Of a stretch of 64,000 nt of DNA, positions 47,681 to 61,404 are shown piece after piece. Positions within the stretch are counted from its first letter, which is position 1; each line of letters starts with the position of its first letter. Position numbers and translations under genes: made by a program. The stretch is from the NCBI GenBank assembly GCA_905331475.1, contig CAJNYU010000034.1:1-64000 (forward strand), read 5' to 3'. The notes under the pieces are model-generated. The model saw only the letters and a program-made list of their open reading frames with translations. It had not been told where the DNA came from and did no database searches. Source of the stretch: Rotaria socialis. Taxonomy: Eukaryota; Rotifera; Eurotatoria; Philodinida; Philodinidae.

Positions 47681-48117
47681 AGTGTGTCTGTTGTACGTCT
47701 CAAGTTAGTAAAAGTACTAATGAACAAGAGAAATAAGATTGTTCAGCTATGAAAAAGAGAAAAAAAGGACGTCTCGAATTAGTTGTGACCTCTTCATGAC
47801 CTCCTCCTCATCTCGACAATCTATGCACGTTCCGACGTCTGCGATTATTTTTAACCAACCGAATATCGACGCATGTGTGCATAGGACATACATTTTTTCT
47901 GTTTCTTATGAGCGAGGGCAAATGAGAAATGGTGAACGATTGACCGACGTCCAGAGCAACATTATATGAAGAATAAAAAGTCATTCTTAGCATTGAATCT
48001 CGCTCGTCCTTTACGAATGATTTTATTGTGTTGCTTGAATTTATTCTGTACTCTTTTGTTTTTAAAATAACAATATCGAACACAAAAAATAAAAAGATAA
48101 ATAAAAGCAAAAATGTT
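47681..48117. other. Intergenic, promoter of the transposase-derived gene
   Basis: 437 bp between the PSMC6 stop and the next start on the same strand. No other feature. Confidence 0.4.
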
Positions 48118-49898
<1,781 letters not shown>

Positions 49899-51787
49899 TT
49901 TGAATTCAATTTAACACTATTTGAATATTCAATTCAACAATGAAAGTAGAAGTAGTGAGAAATAAATAACCAAATGAAGAACGAATGACTCAAGTAGTTT
50001 ACTCTGTAAGCCAATTCATGAACTCGACATTTCTACTTAATAGAGGTCGCACTAGGGCGAGAAAATATTTCATTAGTGCCTATTGGCAATCGGCGCATTT
50101 GTTATCGCATGATTTTTATGCATATATGGAATACTTGAAGCTTTTCTTTTGCTTCGAAGCTGGGCAAACATGAAACTTGGTCTTTTTAGATTTCTCGTAC
50201 ACGTATATTCCTGTATTTCTAAAACATTTTAACGTCTTTCGACCCTCATTGAGTCATCGCATACTTAGTGAAAGTAAGTCAAGCGAGAGCGTATTTCCAA
50301 TTGCTTGAATTCGTTTCAATGATTCAAGACCTATCGAATTTTCACTGCTTGAGTAGCAAGAGCAGTAGAAGTATAATTGTAGGTGCTGCAGTAGAAGCAA
50401 ACATAACCGAATAACAGTTGATCGTGTGGTGAGTTTAACTTCGATTATATGACAATTTTCTAAACCAATGATATTTTATGAAATGTTTTTAATAAAATTA
50501 GTTTCTCTGTCTTAATTCCTTCGTTTGTGTACTGGAAGTCACATAGTTTTCTACGTGCTAAAGAATTTTCAAGATTTCCTAAGGTAGTATTTGGGTGTTG
50601 ATGTGCACCAAAGTGACTGTGCTTTGTACCGTCAATAAAAAAGAATGCTCCCAGAAATGGCAACTAGGCACGAATCGTGTCACATGATCTATTACCACGC
50701 CACATCCCAATCCATATACACATCCAAACCAAATTTAGTCTGAGGATTCCATTGAAAACTGTTCCATTCGATAGAGAACGAAAGTCTAAATTTCACATAA
50801 TATTTTTGAGACCGAGCATAAGCTAAATAGTGGATTCGGACGGGAGAATTTGCTAATGTGTACGAATACTGTAAAGATTTGTGTCAATTTTCGGAACTTT
50901 TCAGATTTGTTTATTTTGCTCATTATTGATATAGTCTCTTTCCATCTTGGGCAAAAATAATCCATCCTTGCATAGGTTGCTTTGGATGTAATTTCTTGTA
51001 CTTCATTTTCGATATAAGAACATTCTATAGTCGGAATACTAGTTTTTGAACGTCTTTTGTGTTAGTTTTCCTATATAAGTACTAATCGAATGGAAATATG
51101 AAAATAAGGCAATGAAACGCAGCAGTTTCTGTACCCGAAAAGATTCTTCATCGAAGACAGCAGACCTAAAACTGCAGTAATGCACCTCGACGGAATCAGA
51201 ATTCAAATAGTGGGTTTCATTTTCAAAGGTGTCTAATGTAAGAAAACCAGAAGCTTTTACTTTACAATTATTGAAGAATATTGGCTGTTAAGACCATCGC
51301 ACTTATAAAAAGTGTCCGAGTGAGTCTTACCTTTCAGAGTCAGTTATAATTGTCTTGAACTGGCCCATATTCTAATCAAGATTTGTTTATTCAGCTTTTT
51401 GTGAGTTTGTGGAGAAGATATTCTTCAACAATTCAGAGCAGTTGATAGTAGACTTTGATTTCTATAAGAATATCCAAAATGTTGGAGTTTATAATAGAAA
51501 ATTTTAACAATTCCAAGTAATAGTATTTTGCTGCCTTCAATCTACTAAAACTGAGTCTATGGGCTATTCCATTTCAAATTGAATTTAAAAAAAAGCTGCA
51601 CTTTGCGCAACACCGAGGGTTTAGGGGATCCTAGAGCAGTTGTCAACAACTTGGGCACACGACAAGGAAGGCAATTTCTGCACCGAAATTTCACAATAAT
51701 CTCTTCAGCTTTCACACTTCGCATGCACAAGCCACAGCGAAATCAGTCAGCCGAATTCCTGATAATCCGAAAGCAAGAAGTATTTAG
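49899..51787. other. Intergenic, start of a gene-poor repeat region
   Basis: The PSMC6 promoter lies at its left edge. Beyond that I see only short frames and no repeat that I can pair. Confidence 0.4.
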
Positions 51788-52190
51788 TTCAATTCTCAAT
51801 TCATGTATGTATAAGTCCCTCTATGGGTACGTTTTTTTTCAATGGGGGAACTTCAGTCTAAATGAAAAACGTTTTCTCAGAAACTGAAACCCCTTCAGAA
51901 ACCATTTCGAAAACGTATAAACGTATCCGAAGACGTTTCCGCACCTAGGTTAAATTTGGAAAAATATCTTCTGTATTTCCGAATACCCGAAAACCTATGA
52001 GCTTTCAAAATTTAGGTCTGGAAACCCTCAACCGTATTCTCAGAAACCTTGGTGCTATTTGTAAAAATCACTTTTGATCTAAAAACCCTCTCGAAAACCT
52101 TTGAGTATCCGAACATATCTCGAAAAGTTTCAACAGTTTCCAAACATTCAGAAAACCCTTACGTTCCCGAAAAGACATTTTTGAAACTCA
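51788..52190 (+). repeat. Motif-rich dispersed repeat, copy 1
   Basis: Begins with a core reading about CATGTATGTATAAGTCCCTC then TATGGGTACG, a T-run and CAATGGGGGAACTTCAGTC. Related cores are found at 54112-54192 and, inverted, at 57001-57085. The following 350 bp are packed with variations of GAAAACC/AGAAACC and CGAAAACGT. Not coding. Confidence 0.65.
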
Positions 52191-53734
52191 TTCTGTGTTC
52201 TGAAGCACAGAAATAACATTGGGATATCTTCTTTTTAATGCTCATATTCCCATCGCTACTCTAGAGGTTTAGGAATTATTCGACATGCATGATATGAATC
52301 TTAGTCACTGTATACGCAGCTGTTGTATAAAACCATTAGGACTCTGAGAATTCAAAATATACTTAGTTTCGGAGAGTAGATCGACTTTTTTTGTACATCT
52401 TCCATTGCCTAGAAACTTGAATGGCTTCTACCAAATTATACTGGAACGACTGAAGAGCTGGACTTAATAGTCTGGTCATTAAAAGAATATCCCCTTTCTT
52501 CTTCTTCTTCTTTAACCATTTATGCTTCATCAAAGTATCGAAGTACAAGTATGATCATCCTTGCCAACAGATTACAACGGAATATAATGCAAGTTTAGGA
52601 CATTTGAGCATTGATTTAACTGGTTTATACAGAAGAGTAATATACGTGGAATGATGAAAAAATGGTAGACACTTGCTCTTTCACACCGCAAGATATAGTT
52701 CCAAAAGTGATTCGTAAAAGGCGCGAAAAGAAATCGAAACACTAAAACTACACTTCAACGCTTACAAAACTAAAGACCACAAGAGTTCAAATGACATCAA
52801 CATGATACTTTCGAAAGCATTAAGAATGCCAAACGTTAGACTATCTTATAGACTTTAGCTTCGATACACAAAGCTTTTCATCACTATAGCACTCTCTTTG
52901 ACTACATGATTCTGAGCCCCACCTGATATCTCTTAATAACATTCACTAATTTCATGACACCGGTTTTGAAATATGCCAAGATTTCAATACACAATACAGA
53001 CTTTACGACTCTTACTGAAAAACATAAAGACTCCACGAGTAAGACTGACCTCATGATTATAATTTTCACATACCGGAAGGCATAACGGCTAAGACTAACT
53101 TTTTCACTCATCACACCAATAAAACTGTCAACCAGGCTTTGATTATAAGAGGTAGGTAGAATGCAAATTTGAGACTAAATTAAGTACATTCTATTTAGAA
53201 GACAGCACAATTCTACCACTTTCCTCACGCAATGACCGGATATTTGAAAACGAAAGCACTTGAGGAATTTCATAAAGTTTCAAAAGATTTATCACTTTGA
53301 CTGGCCCGTGTCTGCATCCTTGGCAGATGATTAGACATGAGGACTTCAGCTGACAATATGAATCTAGAACTAACAGCTATATACTCTTGAGGATTTTCAA
53401 TAGTTTCCAACTGGTCGCTTTAATAGACATGGGTAAGGAAAAAATTCGACGCAAAATAATGAGTTAACGTCAAGGAAATCTCTTGACTGCTATACTAGGT
53501 ATAAATGCTCACTAATATGAAACTGAAATCAACATAAATAAGTAATATTATAAGATTAAAACCAGGGGACAACTATATATTGAAGTATTAGAGTGGGAGT
53601 GGGATATATTTAAGAGATATTCTAAGAGGTTAGATCAAGACATCATTATGCAAGGATAGATCTAGAATAAGGGCATAGAAAAAAGGGACCGATAGATTAA
53701 GGGGTTAGAATAAGACCACAGACTTAGAAGATCG
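52191..53734. other. Intergenic, CTT microsatellite at about 52498-52513
   Basis: Apart from the short CTT run, no gene or repeat was recognised. Confidence 0.4.
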
Positions 53735-53835
53735 ATATATATTAAGGGATTATTTATAGAGTAAGGGAATAGATTAAGGGATTATATATAGAGTAAGAGA
53801 ATAGATTAAGGGATTAGATTAAGATTTTGAAATGA
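53735..53835. repeat. About 36-bp degenerate tandem repeat
   Basis: Three units based on GATTAAGGGATTATATATAG followed by AGTAAGGGAATA, with weaker AGATTAAGGG-type remnants upstream to about 53630. Confidence 0.7.
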
Positions 53836-53939
53836 GAAGATAGACACAGTTTCGGGATTTCAATGAGTTGATGGAATATTGAGTTAGAATACGACGTCAG
53901 ATATAGATTCATGAACCATTTTAGGGTAGTAGCCGGTAG

Positions 53940-54195
53940 AGTATCCCAGAGTTTTGAACTCTCGGAAACCTCTGCTGCGCCACTGGGATCAGGCTCTTTT
54001 TGATTAATTTTAAGGGTTTTCGAGGACTCAGAAACCCTTTCCCAGAAACCTTCTATAGGATTACCAGAAAATGGAGTTTTTTTAGAGTGTTGGGGGGGGG
54101 GGGCTTAGCTTGAAGTCAGTTGATTTCTGAACTCATATATGTATAAGTCTTCCTATGAGTGTGTTTTTTTCCGATGGGAGACTTCGTCTGGATTA
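53940..54195 (+). repeat. Motif-rich dispersed repeat, copy 2
   Basis: A stretch with AGAAACC-type motifs (about 54020-54070) and a G run is followed by CTTAGCTTGAAGTCAGTTGA. The core CTCATATATGTATAAGTC ... CCGATGGGAGACTTCGTCTG then follows, to about 54192. Both modules are shared with copy 3 (56930-57090), but in a different order. Confidence 0.65.
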
Positions 54196-55629
54196 GGTGT
54201 GTTTATGGGCTTCCAGAAAACTGTTTTTGCCACATTTCCTTAGGAACGAGACTGAATGGGAATAATGAACCTAATAGCCGCGATCAAGTGAATTAATAAA
54301 CAAGTGAGGCGGATCAGTATCTGGATGCTGTTGATTCCTATCGGAGTGAGATGCAAACGGAAAGAATTCTGTCAGAACTTAGTCGCATCCCGCCGCATTT
54401 AGCATGAGAATCCGTGTGACTGAACTCCAGATTCTGACAATTTTAAATTAACCTGTGCTTACGTTAATTCAGGGCTAACAATCAGATGCTAACATTTGAC
54501 ACGATGCTACATGAGATCTAGCATCATGCTGTAAGATCCAAGGAAAAAATCCTACGAAAAGCTTAGTCTCTGAAATCTTGCATGAAATCCGACGATCAGA
54601 TTCCTGGAAGATCTTACTGTGCCGTAAGATATGACTGGAATAGTATAGGGAATCAATTAGAATCTTGACATGTTTCAATAAGTCTCAATCAAACAATTAA
54701 TCTGAGATTGCACAGACGATAATGTTTTGTGTGATGATATCTAGTATTAAAAGATCTTACGACTGATTTTCGGAACTGTGGCATAGGGATAACGCTTTAT
54801 TTAGTATTTTATATCATACAATACCCCGTCTATGTCCGAAAGACAAATTTGTATTAGCAGCGAGGCTGGCTGAGGAGGAAAGCAAAATATGAACTAACAA
54901 AGGAGAGGAAACAGTTGCTGGCATAGAACGGACTCTTTGATTACGAATGCCGTTCCGCGAGTACGAGTATAATTACCAAATCTCCAATACCAGTAATAAT
55001 GCGAGTGCATGTGTGACTCATGAATCACAAGCACTTACTAGCTTTCTTGTTTTCAAGCCTAAAAAATGAAGCAATAACAAAACTTTACTAATTACATTTA
55101 AGAAATCTCAGTAAACATACCTTTTTTTAAGTTAACGCGGAGCGATGATGCATTAAAAATCTACTTTGGGAAAGACTCTTACAAAAGAAGGTAATGCAAC
55201 TGGTACCAACAAGTATTTCAGAACAAGTTCATCTAAATAAGGATAAAGACTTTTCGTGCGAAAAAGTAAATCGCTTTCATTACTTTTTCAGAGGTAAAAG
55301 CATGAAGTTCTACGAAACATTTTGCATTCTCATCAGAAGCAAGTATATTGATTTCATTCAAGTAAGGAAAAAGGCGTTTTCTTTTTGTTATTGGATCTAC
55401 AGCTTGACTCAGCTAATGAAAAAGCAGCTTATTCAGTTGCCTTAGTTCATCATATCCCGGTTTTTGTAACAAAGAAAAAGTCTATTTTGAGAAAAGAAAT
55501 AACCAAAAGGCGTATTCCTCTTTTCGGTACACAACTGTGCCTTAGCTTGGCGATTATCAAGCCATAAAACTTAGCATGCACATTTAGAACATCCGTAGCA
55601 ACCAAAAGATGATGAGAAAAACGTTCACA
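54196..55629. other. Intergenic, nothing recognised
   Basis: 1.4 kb without recognisable coding or repeat signal. Confidence 0.4.
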
Positions 55630-55926
55630 CCCAGGTCGAGCATTATGGCTACCAGAAACGGTCGTATACGGCCGTAAACGTAAACATATACTGCCGTTTC
55701 CTGCCGTTTCTCACCGTAAACGGCCGTAACTTGACGTTTTGGTATGCACCGTATTACGGCCGTAATTAATCGTGTCGTAAACGGTTACTAACGATCGTAA
55801 TGTGATCGGATATTTCCGTATACGATCGTTTATGGCACGATACAAAACGATTGTAATACGGTGCATACCAAACGACCGTAAATTATGGTCAAACGGCCAT
55901 GTACGACACAAGTTGATCGACCTGGG
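55630..55926. mobile_element. Foldback element B (297 bp)
   Basis: Starts CCCAGGTCGA and ends TCGACCTGGG, as in element A (7702-7999), and is one base shorter. An internal inverted pair (55735-55757 against 55853-55874) is spaced about 95 bp apart, the same plan as element A. The interior is unrelated: it is dense in CGGCCGTAAACG and CGATCGTAA variants instead of CCGGAA. CA lies on both sides, compatible with a 2-bp target duplication. No coding capacity. Confidence 0.78.
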
Positions 55927-56929
55927 CATATAAAATAAGAATCAGCTGGTACGAAAATTTTGAACTAGCGTTAGCTTCATAATAAATATAGACATAAAAA
56001 CATAAAAAGAAATGACAAATATAACGGAAGAAGTACGTAGAAAGTGCTAGCACGATGATGACTGACGAAATTAGTGTTGCTGCCGTAAGAGGGATGATTC
56101 CTATTGGAAAATATATAGTACTACAAGATAGGTGGACATTCTATTACAAACATGGTAATGAGACACCATGGTTGTATCATAACACATGCCCTGTGCATGC
56201 AATTAACCACTGAGTTTAAGGAACAACAAGCAATCACACTCGCCAAACAACCCCACAGTGGACTTCCAATATAACTCGGATGAATCAGAGACAAACTCCC
56301 TAAATCTAAAGGTGAAGTTCGGTCCTGGGTTATGCACAAAAACGACATATTACGGAAAGCTTTGACAAGTATTTATAACTCAAATCATATTCATTTCTGT
56401 GTACTGGGTAGAGGCAACTAAAAACCTATATTTAGAAATATTAGTATTAGCACTTCAGAAATAAGCAGGGCTAATATCTTGCAAGTCAAAGTGTGCAGAG
56501 AAATTTATTCTTGCTGCGCGTCATTCACATCTGAGAACTTAGAGTGCGTCTTTAGACGAGCGTGTTCGTCTTTCACAGCACCCACAACATAGACTGTAGC
56601 ATGTGTGTAGACAAGCGTGTTTCCGGCGCTGAGTGCCCATGTGTGGATGTACGCATTATGCTGTTGAAGCAGGAGGTACGTCGTTTCTTACTCTTTCTTT
56701 CAGGAGTACTGGTCCAGTGTTGCACTGATTTTCGAGTTCTATTTGACAAGAGTGATTAGTTTTCATTGAGATTCGGTGATAGGAATCTTAGCGTTGCAGC
56801 AGGATGATTAGCGATAAAGAAAAATCCATGTCTCCATCGACAGGGAACTCGAATGCACTGGCTGCATCTGATTTAATGATATTATTTCGATACTGAATTT
56901 GTTGCCATATGAGGAATTCGATGCATCTC
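55927..56929. other. Intergenic, nothing recognised
   Basis: A minus-strand frame at 56121-56348 is open but matches no motif I know. Otherwise empty. Confidence 0.4.
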
Positions 56930-57090
56930 AAAATTGCTTTCTTTCTGGGAAATTCGTATGTTTTGGGAAAATTCGGCTGATTTTGGGAAATTTAGGATTC
57001 AGAAATCAACTGAATTCAAGCTAAATCCCCCCATCGAAAAGAAAACATACCCATAGGGGCACTTACACATATATGAATTCAGAATTCAGG
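56930..57090 (-). repeat. Motif-rich dispersed repeat, copy 3 (inverted)
   Basis: On the minus strand it starts GAATTCATATATGTGTAAGT, then CCCCTATGGGTATG, a T-rich stretch, CGATGGGGGGATTTAGCTTG and AATTCAGTTGATTTCTGAAT. After this come repeats of TTTCCCAAAA/AATTTCCC. Same family as 51788-52190 and 53940-54195. Confidence 0.65.
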
Positions 57091-57400
57091 CTTGAAATGA
57101 ATTATTCGACAGATCCCCTAGTTCCTTATTTCTTTTTGAAATGAAGTGCTCTTTTTTTTTCAAATTCAGATTGAAATAATGTAACCCATTGTTTGCTAAA
57201 ACTAGCTCCCAAACTAATTTCATGTACCATGTCGATACATATGCGTTAGAAACTTTTTTCAAATCACATCCACTCAACTAAATATATACTATTGTAGAGT
57301 CCTAGATACCCGCACAACCAGATATTCTTAACAATTCTCAATAGCATTGTGAATGAAATTTTTGTGTAATTTTTGCTACTCTAGAAACATTATTTAAGCG

Positions 57401-58883
57401 ATGACGGCATCTAGCGAGCCTCAGCAAGAAATATCTTTATTTATGATGGCGGAGAGCGAAGCAATGCGTTTGATGAGCCGTTGTAGTCATATGGACGTAT
57501 TCAAGAAAGTTCAAGAAGTTAAGTGTGATTTTGGAAATAAACAAAAGAAACTTCAACAAGCAATGTACTTGCATTCGGCTGGTAAGATACCTGATTTCGA
57601 AAATTTGTCATCTTCCACAAGATATGATTCTGAAATTGTCGAGCAGTACCTAGAAAAAGCCATTCTCTATCAAAATGCAGTTCAACTAATGGAAAAGCGT
57701 GAAGAGTTTGCTGTGATTGAAGATGACTTTGGACCAACGCTAGAAAAAATGATGAAAGAAGGGAAACAACCATCGTTTCAAAATCTAGTCGACGCTTGTC
57801 GCAAATACGACGACGAAATAGCTATCCGGATGCATGTTACTAAGAGCAACGTAACCCATCGATATTTTATCCAACGAGGAATTTCTGAAGATAATGCCAG
57901 AGCATATGCTTTTGCACTTGCATTTTATACAGGTGCATACAGTTGGGCAATGAGTATGGAAGCAAATGTTGTTGCCAGAAGATCATTGAAACAAGATCAG
58001 TTGAATTCAGAGGAGGCTAAAGTTGATAGTAACGCAGCCATGATTATGTATTATCTCATTAAAGGTCTGTCACACATTGCTTTCTATTGGGGTGTTGTGA
58101 CAAGATATGTAGAATTGACAGACAAAGATTTACAGGATTATAAGCCTGGTGAAATTGTGACTTGGCTTCAGTTCAGCAGTTCGGACAAAGGTGGGAAAAA
58201 TTTGCAATGGTTTCAGGAACGAAATACGATTCTCACTATATCTTCACTCACTGGTAGAAGCATAATAGATTTTTCGAATTGTGACCAAGAAGAAGATGAA
58301 GTTCTTTTTCTGCCTCATTCATCCTTTCTTGTATGTCAGGTGGTGTATGATGAAAAACACAGAAAAAATCAAATATATCTCAGACAGGTTAAGCCACTTC
58401 TTTTATTGATATTCTAATGAACACATTTACATATGATAGATCGAGCTGGGACTATGCCAATACGTAGTATTGTGGGTTGATGATAACATATTTGATGAAA
58501 AATGGGAAAATAAAAAACATATGGAACAAGCAAGTACATTAGGAACTCGAGTCAATGTCCACTTTATTCCTAAATCGAACACTGAATCAGCACTAGCGTT
58601 TCTACGTTCAGAATTCGGGCAACGACTCAAATACAGCAATACATTCCGCATTGTCACTGATATGAAGCGAGCGAACGAGAGTGATTCTAGCACAGCCGGT
58701 GCGCGACTAATATATAAAGTGCGCAAACTTGGTTTCACTCAATCTTGTCTTATATTCACTGGTCACGAAGAGTCAGCATATGAAAAATTAGAACAATTGT
58801 TCGGCAATAGAAAAATCGATGGAATCAAGGTCACCCAAAATCAATATGATCTGGAAGACTTTGTGATTTTTAATGGAAATTAA
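57401..58883 (+). CDS. ADP-ribosyltransferase fused to a receiver-like domain
   Basis: Two exons in phase, 57401-58387 and 58440-58883 (intron 52 nt), giving 476 residues. Residues about 1-200 are mostly helical. The ART (arginine-type mono-ADP-ribosyltransferase) region follows: YKPGEIVTWLQFSSSDKG holds the Ser motif, and CDQEEDEVLFLPHSSF (about 302-317) holds the ExE motif. The Arg of the usual YRG motif appears replaced: the aligned site reads FYWGVV. The C-terminal 147 residues look like a response-regulator receiver. They show VLWVDDN at strand 1 with its acidic pair, RIVTDM with the candidate phosphoacceptor Asp, LIFTGHE with Thr, and GIKVTQ with Lys. No signal peptide is seen, so it is probably intracellular. 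Bdelloid ART families are large, but fusion to a receiver-like domain is unusual. Catalysis is doubtful without the Arg. No function is claimed. Confidence 0.75.
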
Positions 58884-59730
58884 AATTCACATTATAGTAG
58901 ATGATAGTATTGTTGTGTTCCCATTCCCAACTGAGTCCAGTTTCAATAAAGTTGATTTCTTCAATGTATGCATCATAATTGGCATCTGTTTTGTGGATAC
59001 ATTGATTGCTATTGAGTTTTTAAGAATAAAAACAAGATCTATTATAGATCTTATTGAAAATAAAACTCCAGCTGATTTCAACGTAATGATTTACTCTCAA
59101 TATGGTAAATCAATGATCAGCTCGTGATCTCTTAAGAAAGTACTAGACTTTGCTGACAAAAAAAAACAAGTTCATATGTAAACTAAGCGAAATCTTATAC
59201 CTTCGATGATTTGACAATACTCAATTGAATATGCAAAGACGTATTTGTTTTAAAACAAAAAGCTAAAAGGTATATAGTGAATAAGCATCCAGAAGGTTCT
59301 CAGGATGTTCTTTTATTGCAAGATATAGTGATAGATTGACATAACAGTTGTATTGGTTCATAAGTAAAAAACCAAAATATGAAGAAGTGAGTGAAATCAA
59401 CTCAGATAGTTTTCTTTTGGAAATCTAAAAATAGATTTGTGTTTCGAATACAATTAGAGATGATGAAGTGATAAGATTTGCATTTTGTTGTTCTTGTTTC
59501 GAAGGCTATTTCAGTTGTTAATTTTATTAGTTATGGTGTCATTCATGTTTGAGAAGTCAAACATCTGCTAGCTATTCGGCTAGGCTTTGATTGTTACAGT
59601 AATAGATATGAGAATTTTCACACCTGTACTCCATCCATGTTACTGCTGCTTTGCTTGCATTATTATTATTTTAGACAAACTACTTTTGAAAAAGACAGAG
59701 AGAGCGAGAGAGACAGAAAATAATTCGACA
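58884..59730. other. Intergenic, upstream of the sialidase-like gene
   Basis: A plus-strand frame at 58873-59127 overlaps the previous stop and has no motif, so it was not accepted. Nothing else recognised. Confidence 0.45.
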
Positions 59731-60873
59731 ATGAGGCGTATTACACTGTTTTGTTTAATCGTTCGTTGGGCTATTTGTATTAATTCAATTCCATTTGACG
59801 GAGTAATTCGCCCAACAGGTGATGGTAGTTCATATGCTTTTCTCAAACCACCGAAAGAGGGTAATCATGCAGCATTCATTGAACAATTGACACCAAGTGG
59901 TACTCTAGCTGTTGCGTGGTTTACCGGTGGTGAAGGAAGTCCAAATTGTTCCATTGCCTTATCACTTCTAGCTGTTGGATCAGAACAATTTACACCGGGT
60001 GTCATTGTTAGTCAGCGTGTCAATTATTCAAATCAAAATCCTGTTCTCTTTTGGAATCCTCGTACACAAATCCTACATCTATATCATTCTTCACAATTGG
60101 GGGATGGTCCTGAAAGTTCATCTGAACTATGGCATTTGCAAAGTCAAGATAGTGGTACATTTTTGTTCTCAACATAGATAAGTAGATCTATTGTATTTTC
60201 CATAGGTGCTACATGGTCTAATGCCAGCTCTTTTTATTCTATGCCAGGAGCATTCGATCGAAATCGTATCATACCTACGTTAGATGACAAAGGTGTCATA
60301 TTTCCTTGTTACAATTCTTCGCCAACATACGATTATTCATTTGTACTTCGATCTACATCTGATGATTCAACATGGACATATATTAATATGACCAACAGTG
60401 TAGATTTGATTCAACCGTCTATCGTTCGTTTATACAATTCAACAAAGTTGCGGTCATTTTTTCGTGATGAAGATGCCAAATCTATTTATTATTCTGATAG
60501 CAACGATGATGGTTTTACTTGGACAATACCAGAACAAACAACTTTACCGAATAATAATGCTGGTATTCATGCAAATATACTAAAAACTGGTGCTGTTATT
60601 ATGGTATTTAATAATCACAATGGAACTCATCTGCCAAGAACACCGCTAACAGTAGCTCTTTCCTATGACAATGGAATGACATGGCCCTATCAAAGAAATA
60701 TTCAAGTTCACGACGATGGGAATAGTACATCTGTCGGTGAATATTCTTATCCAGGAATATTACAAAGTTTTTGGACTGGCAGAGATGATAATGATATTCA
60801 TCTTGTGTTTACCTATGATCGGCAAACAATTAAATATGTCCGTTTTAATGAAAATTGGATTAAGCGAAGCTAA
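59731..60873 (+). CDS. Secreted sialidase-like (BNR repeat) protein
   Basis: Two exons in phase, 59731-60154 and 60206-60873 (intron 51 nt), giving 363 residues. I start at MRRITLFCLIVRWAICINS, which reads as a signal peptide; the open frame upstream lacks a convincing start. Asp-box motifs of the sialidase propeller are present: SQDSGATW (across the splice junction), SNDDGFTW and SYDNGMTW. Other family-like segments are FDGVIRPTGDG near the mature N-terminus, which may hold an Arg of the substrate triad, and NRIIPTLDDKGVIFPCY. The best fit is the bacterial/fungal BNR-type exo-sialidase superfamily. It would act outside the cell on sugar chains; the true substrate is unknown. Seven or so N-glycosylation sites support secretion. 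Origin by transfer is possible. Confidence 0.75.
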
Positions 60874-60946
60874 TCCATATTCTAGTAAACATTTTGTTTT
60901 ATGTTAGTCAATTATTGACGAAGTAAATTTAGAATTTAAAAATAAT

Positions 60947-61304
60947 AAATGCGGAAACATGGGATTTGCATCCGATTATTATGTGTACTTCAAAAAGCGA
61001 AAATTTACATCCATTTTTTTCTATAAGGCATAGATCTCATCAAGATACATCCCTTCTCGCTAAATTACAAGGAGAAAATACAGGCGTGCTAAGCTAGCAT
61101 GGACCACACTGTATGCAACTCTATCCAGTGATCACTGACTCTACTCTCAGCGTGATATAATATCTTTAGAGATCACAGAAATTGAGCTCAGATTCGTGTT
61201 CAGCTTCGAAAACTGGATAAGAACAGTTATTTTTGAATGGTTTTGTGTTTGTATCTAGCAGGATTACGATCGTAAGCAACCTCATGAATTTATAAGAGAT
61301 ATAT
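60947..61304. repeat. Dispersed repeat, copy 2 (cut by gap)
   Basis: Direct copy of the left 0.36 kb of 42091-43010 with a few substitutions and small indels, in the same orientation. It runs into the N gap. Confidence 0.9.
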
Positions 61305-61404
61305 NNNNNNNNNNNNNNNNNNNNNNNNNNNNNNNNNNNNNNNNNNNNNNNNNNNNNNNNNNNNNNNNNNNNNNNNNNNNNNNNNNNNNNNNNNNNNNNN
61401 NNNN
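61305..61404. other. Assembly gap (100 N)
   Basis: Exactly 100 N, so probably an arbitrary-length scaffold join. It separates a dispersed repeat from a repetitive gene, the kind of place where assemblies break. Confidence 0.98.

Noticed and set aside
56121..56348. 75-codon minus-strand frame
   Set aside because: Open but without motif, in repeat-rich DNA; could be a transposon scrap but not supportable.
58873..59127. 84-codon plus-strand frame after the ART-receiver gene
   Set aside because: Overlaps the stop codon, shows no motif, and the opposite strand is equally open.
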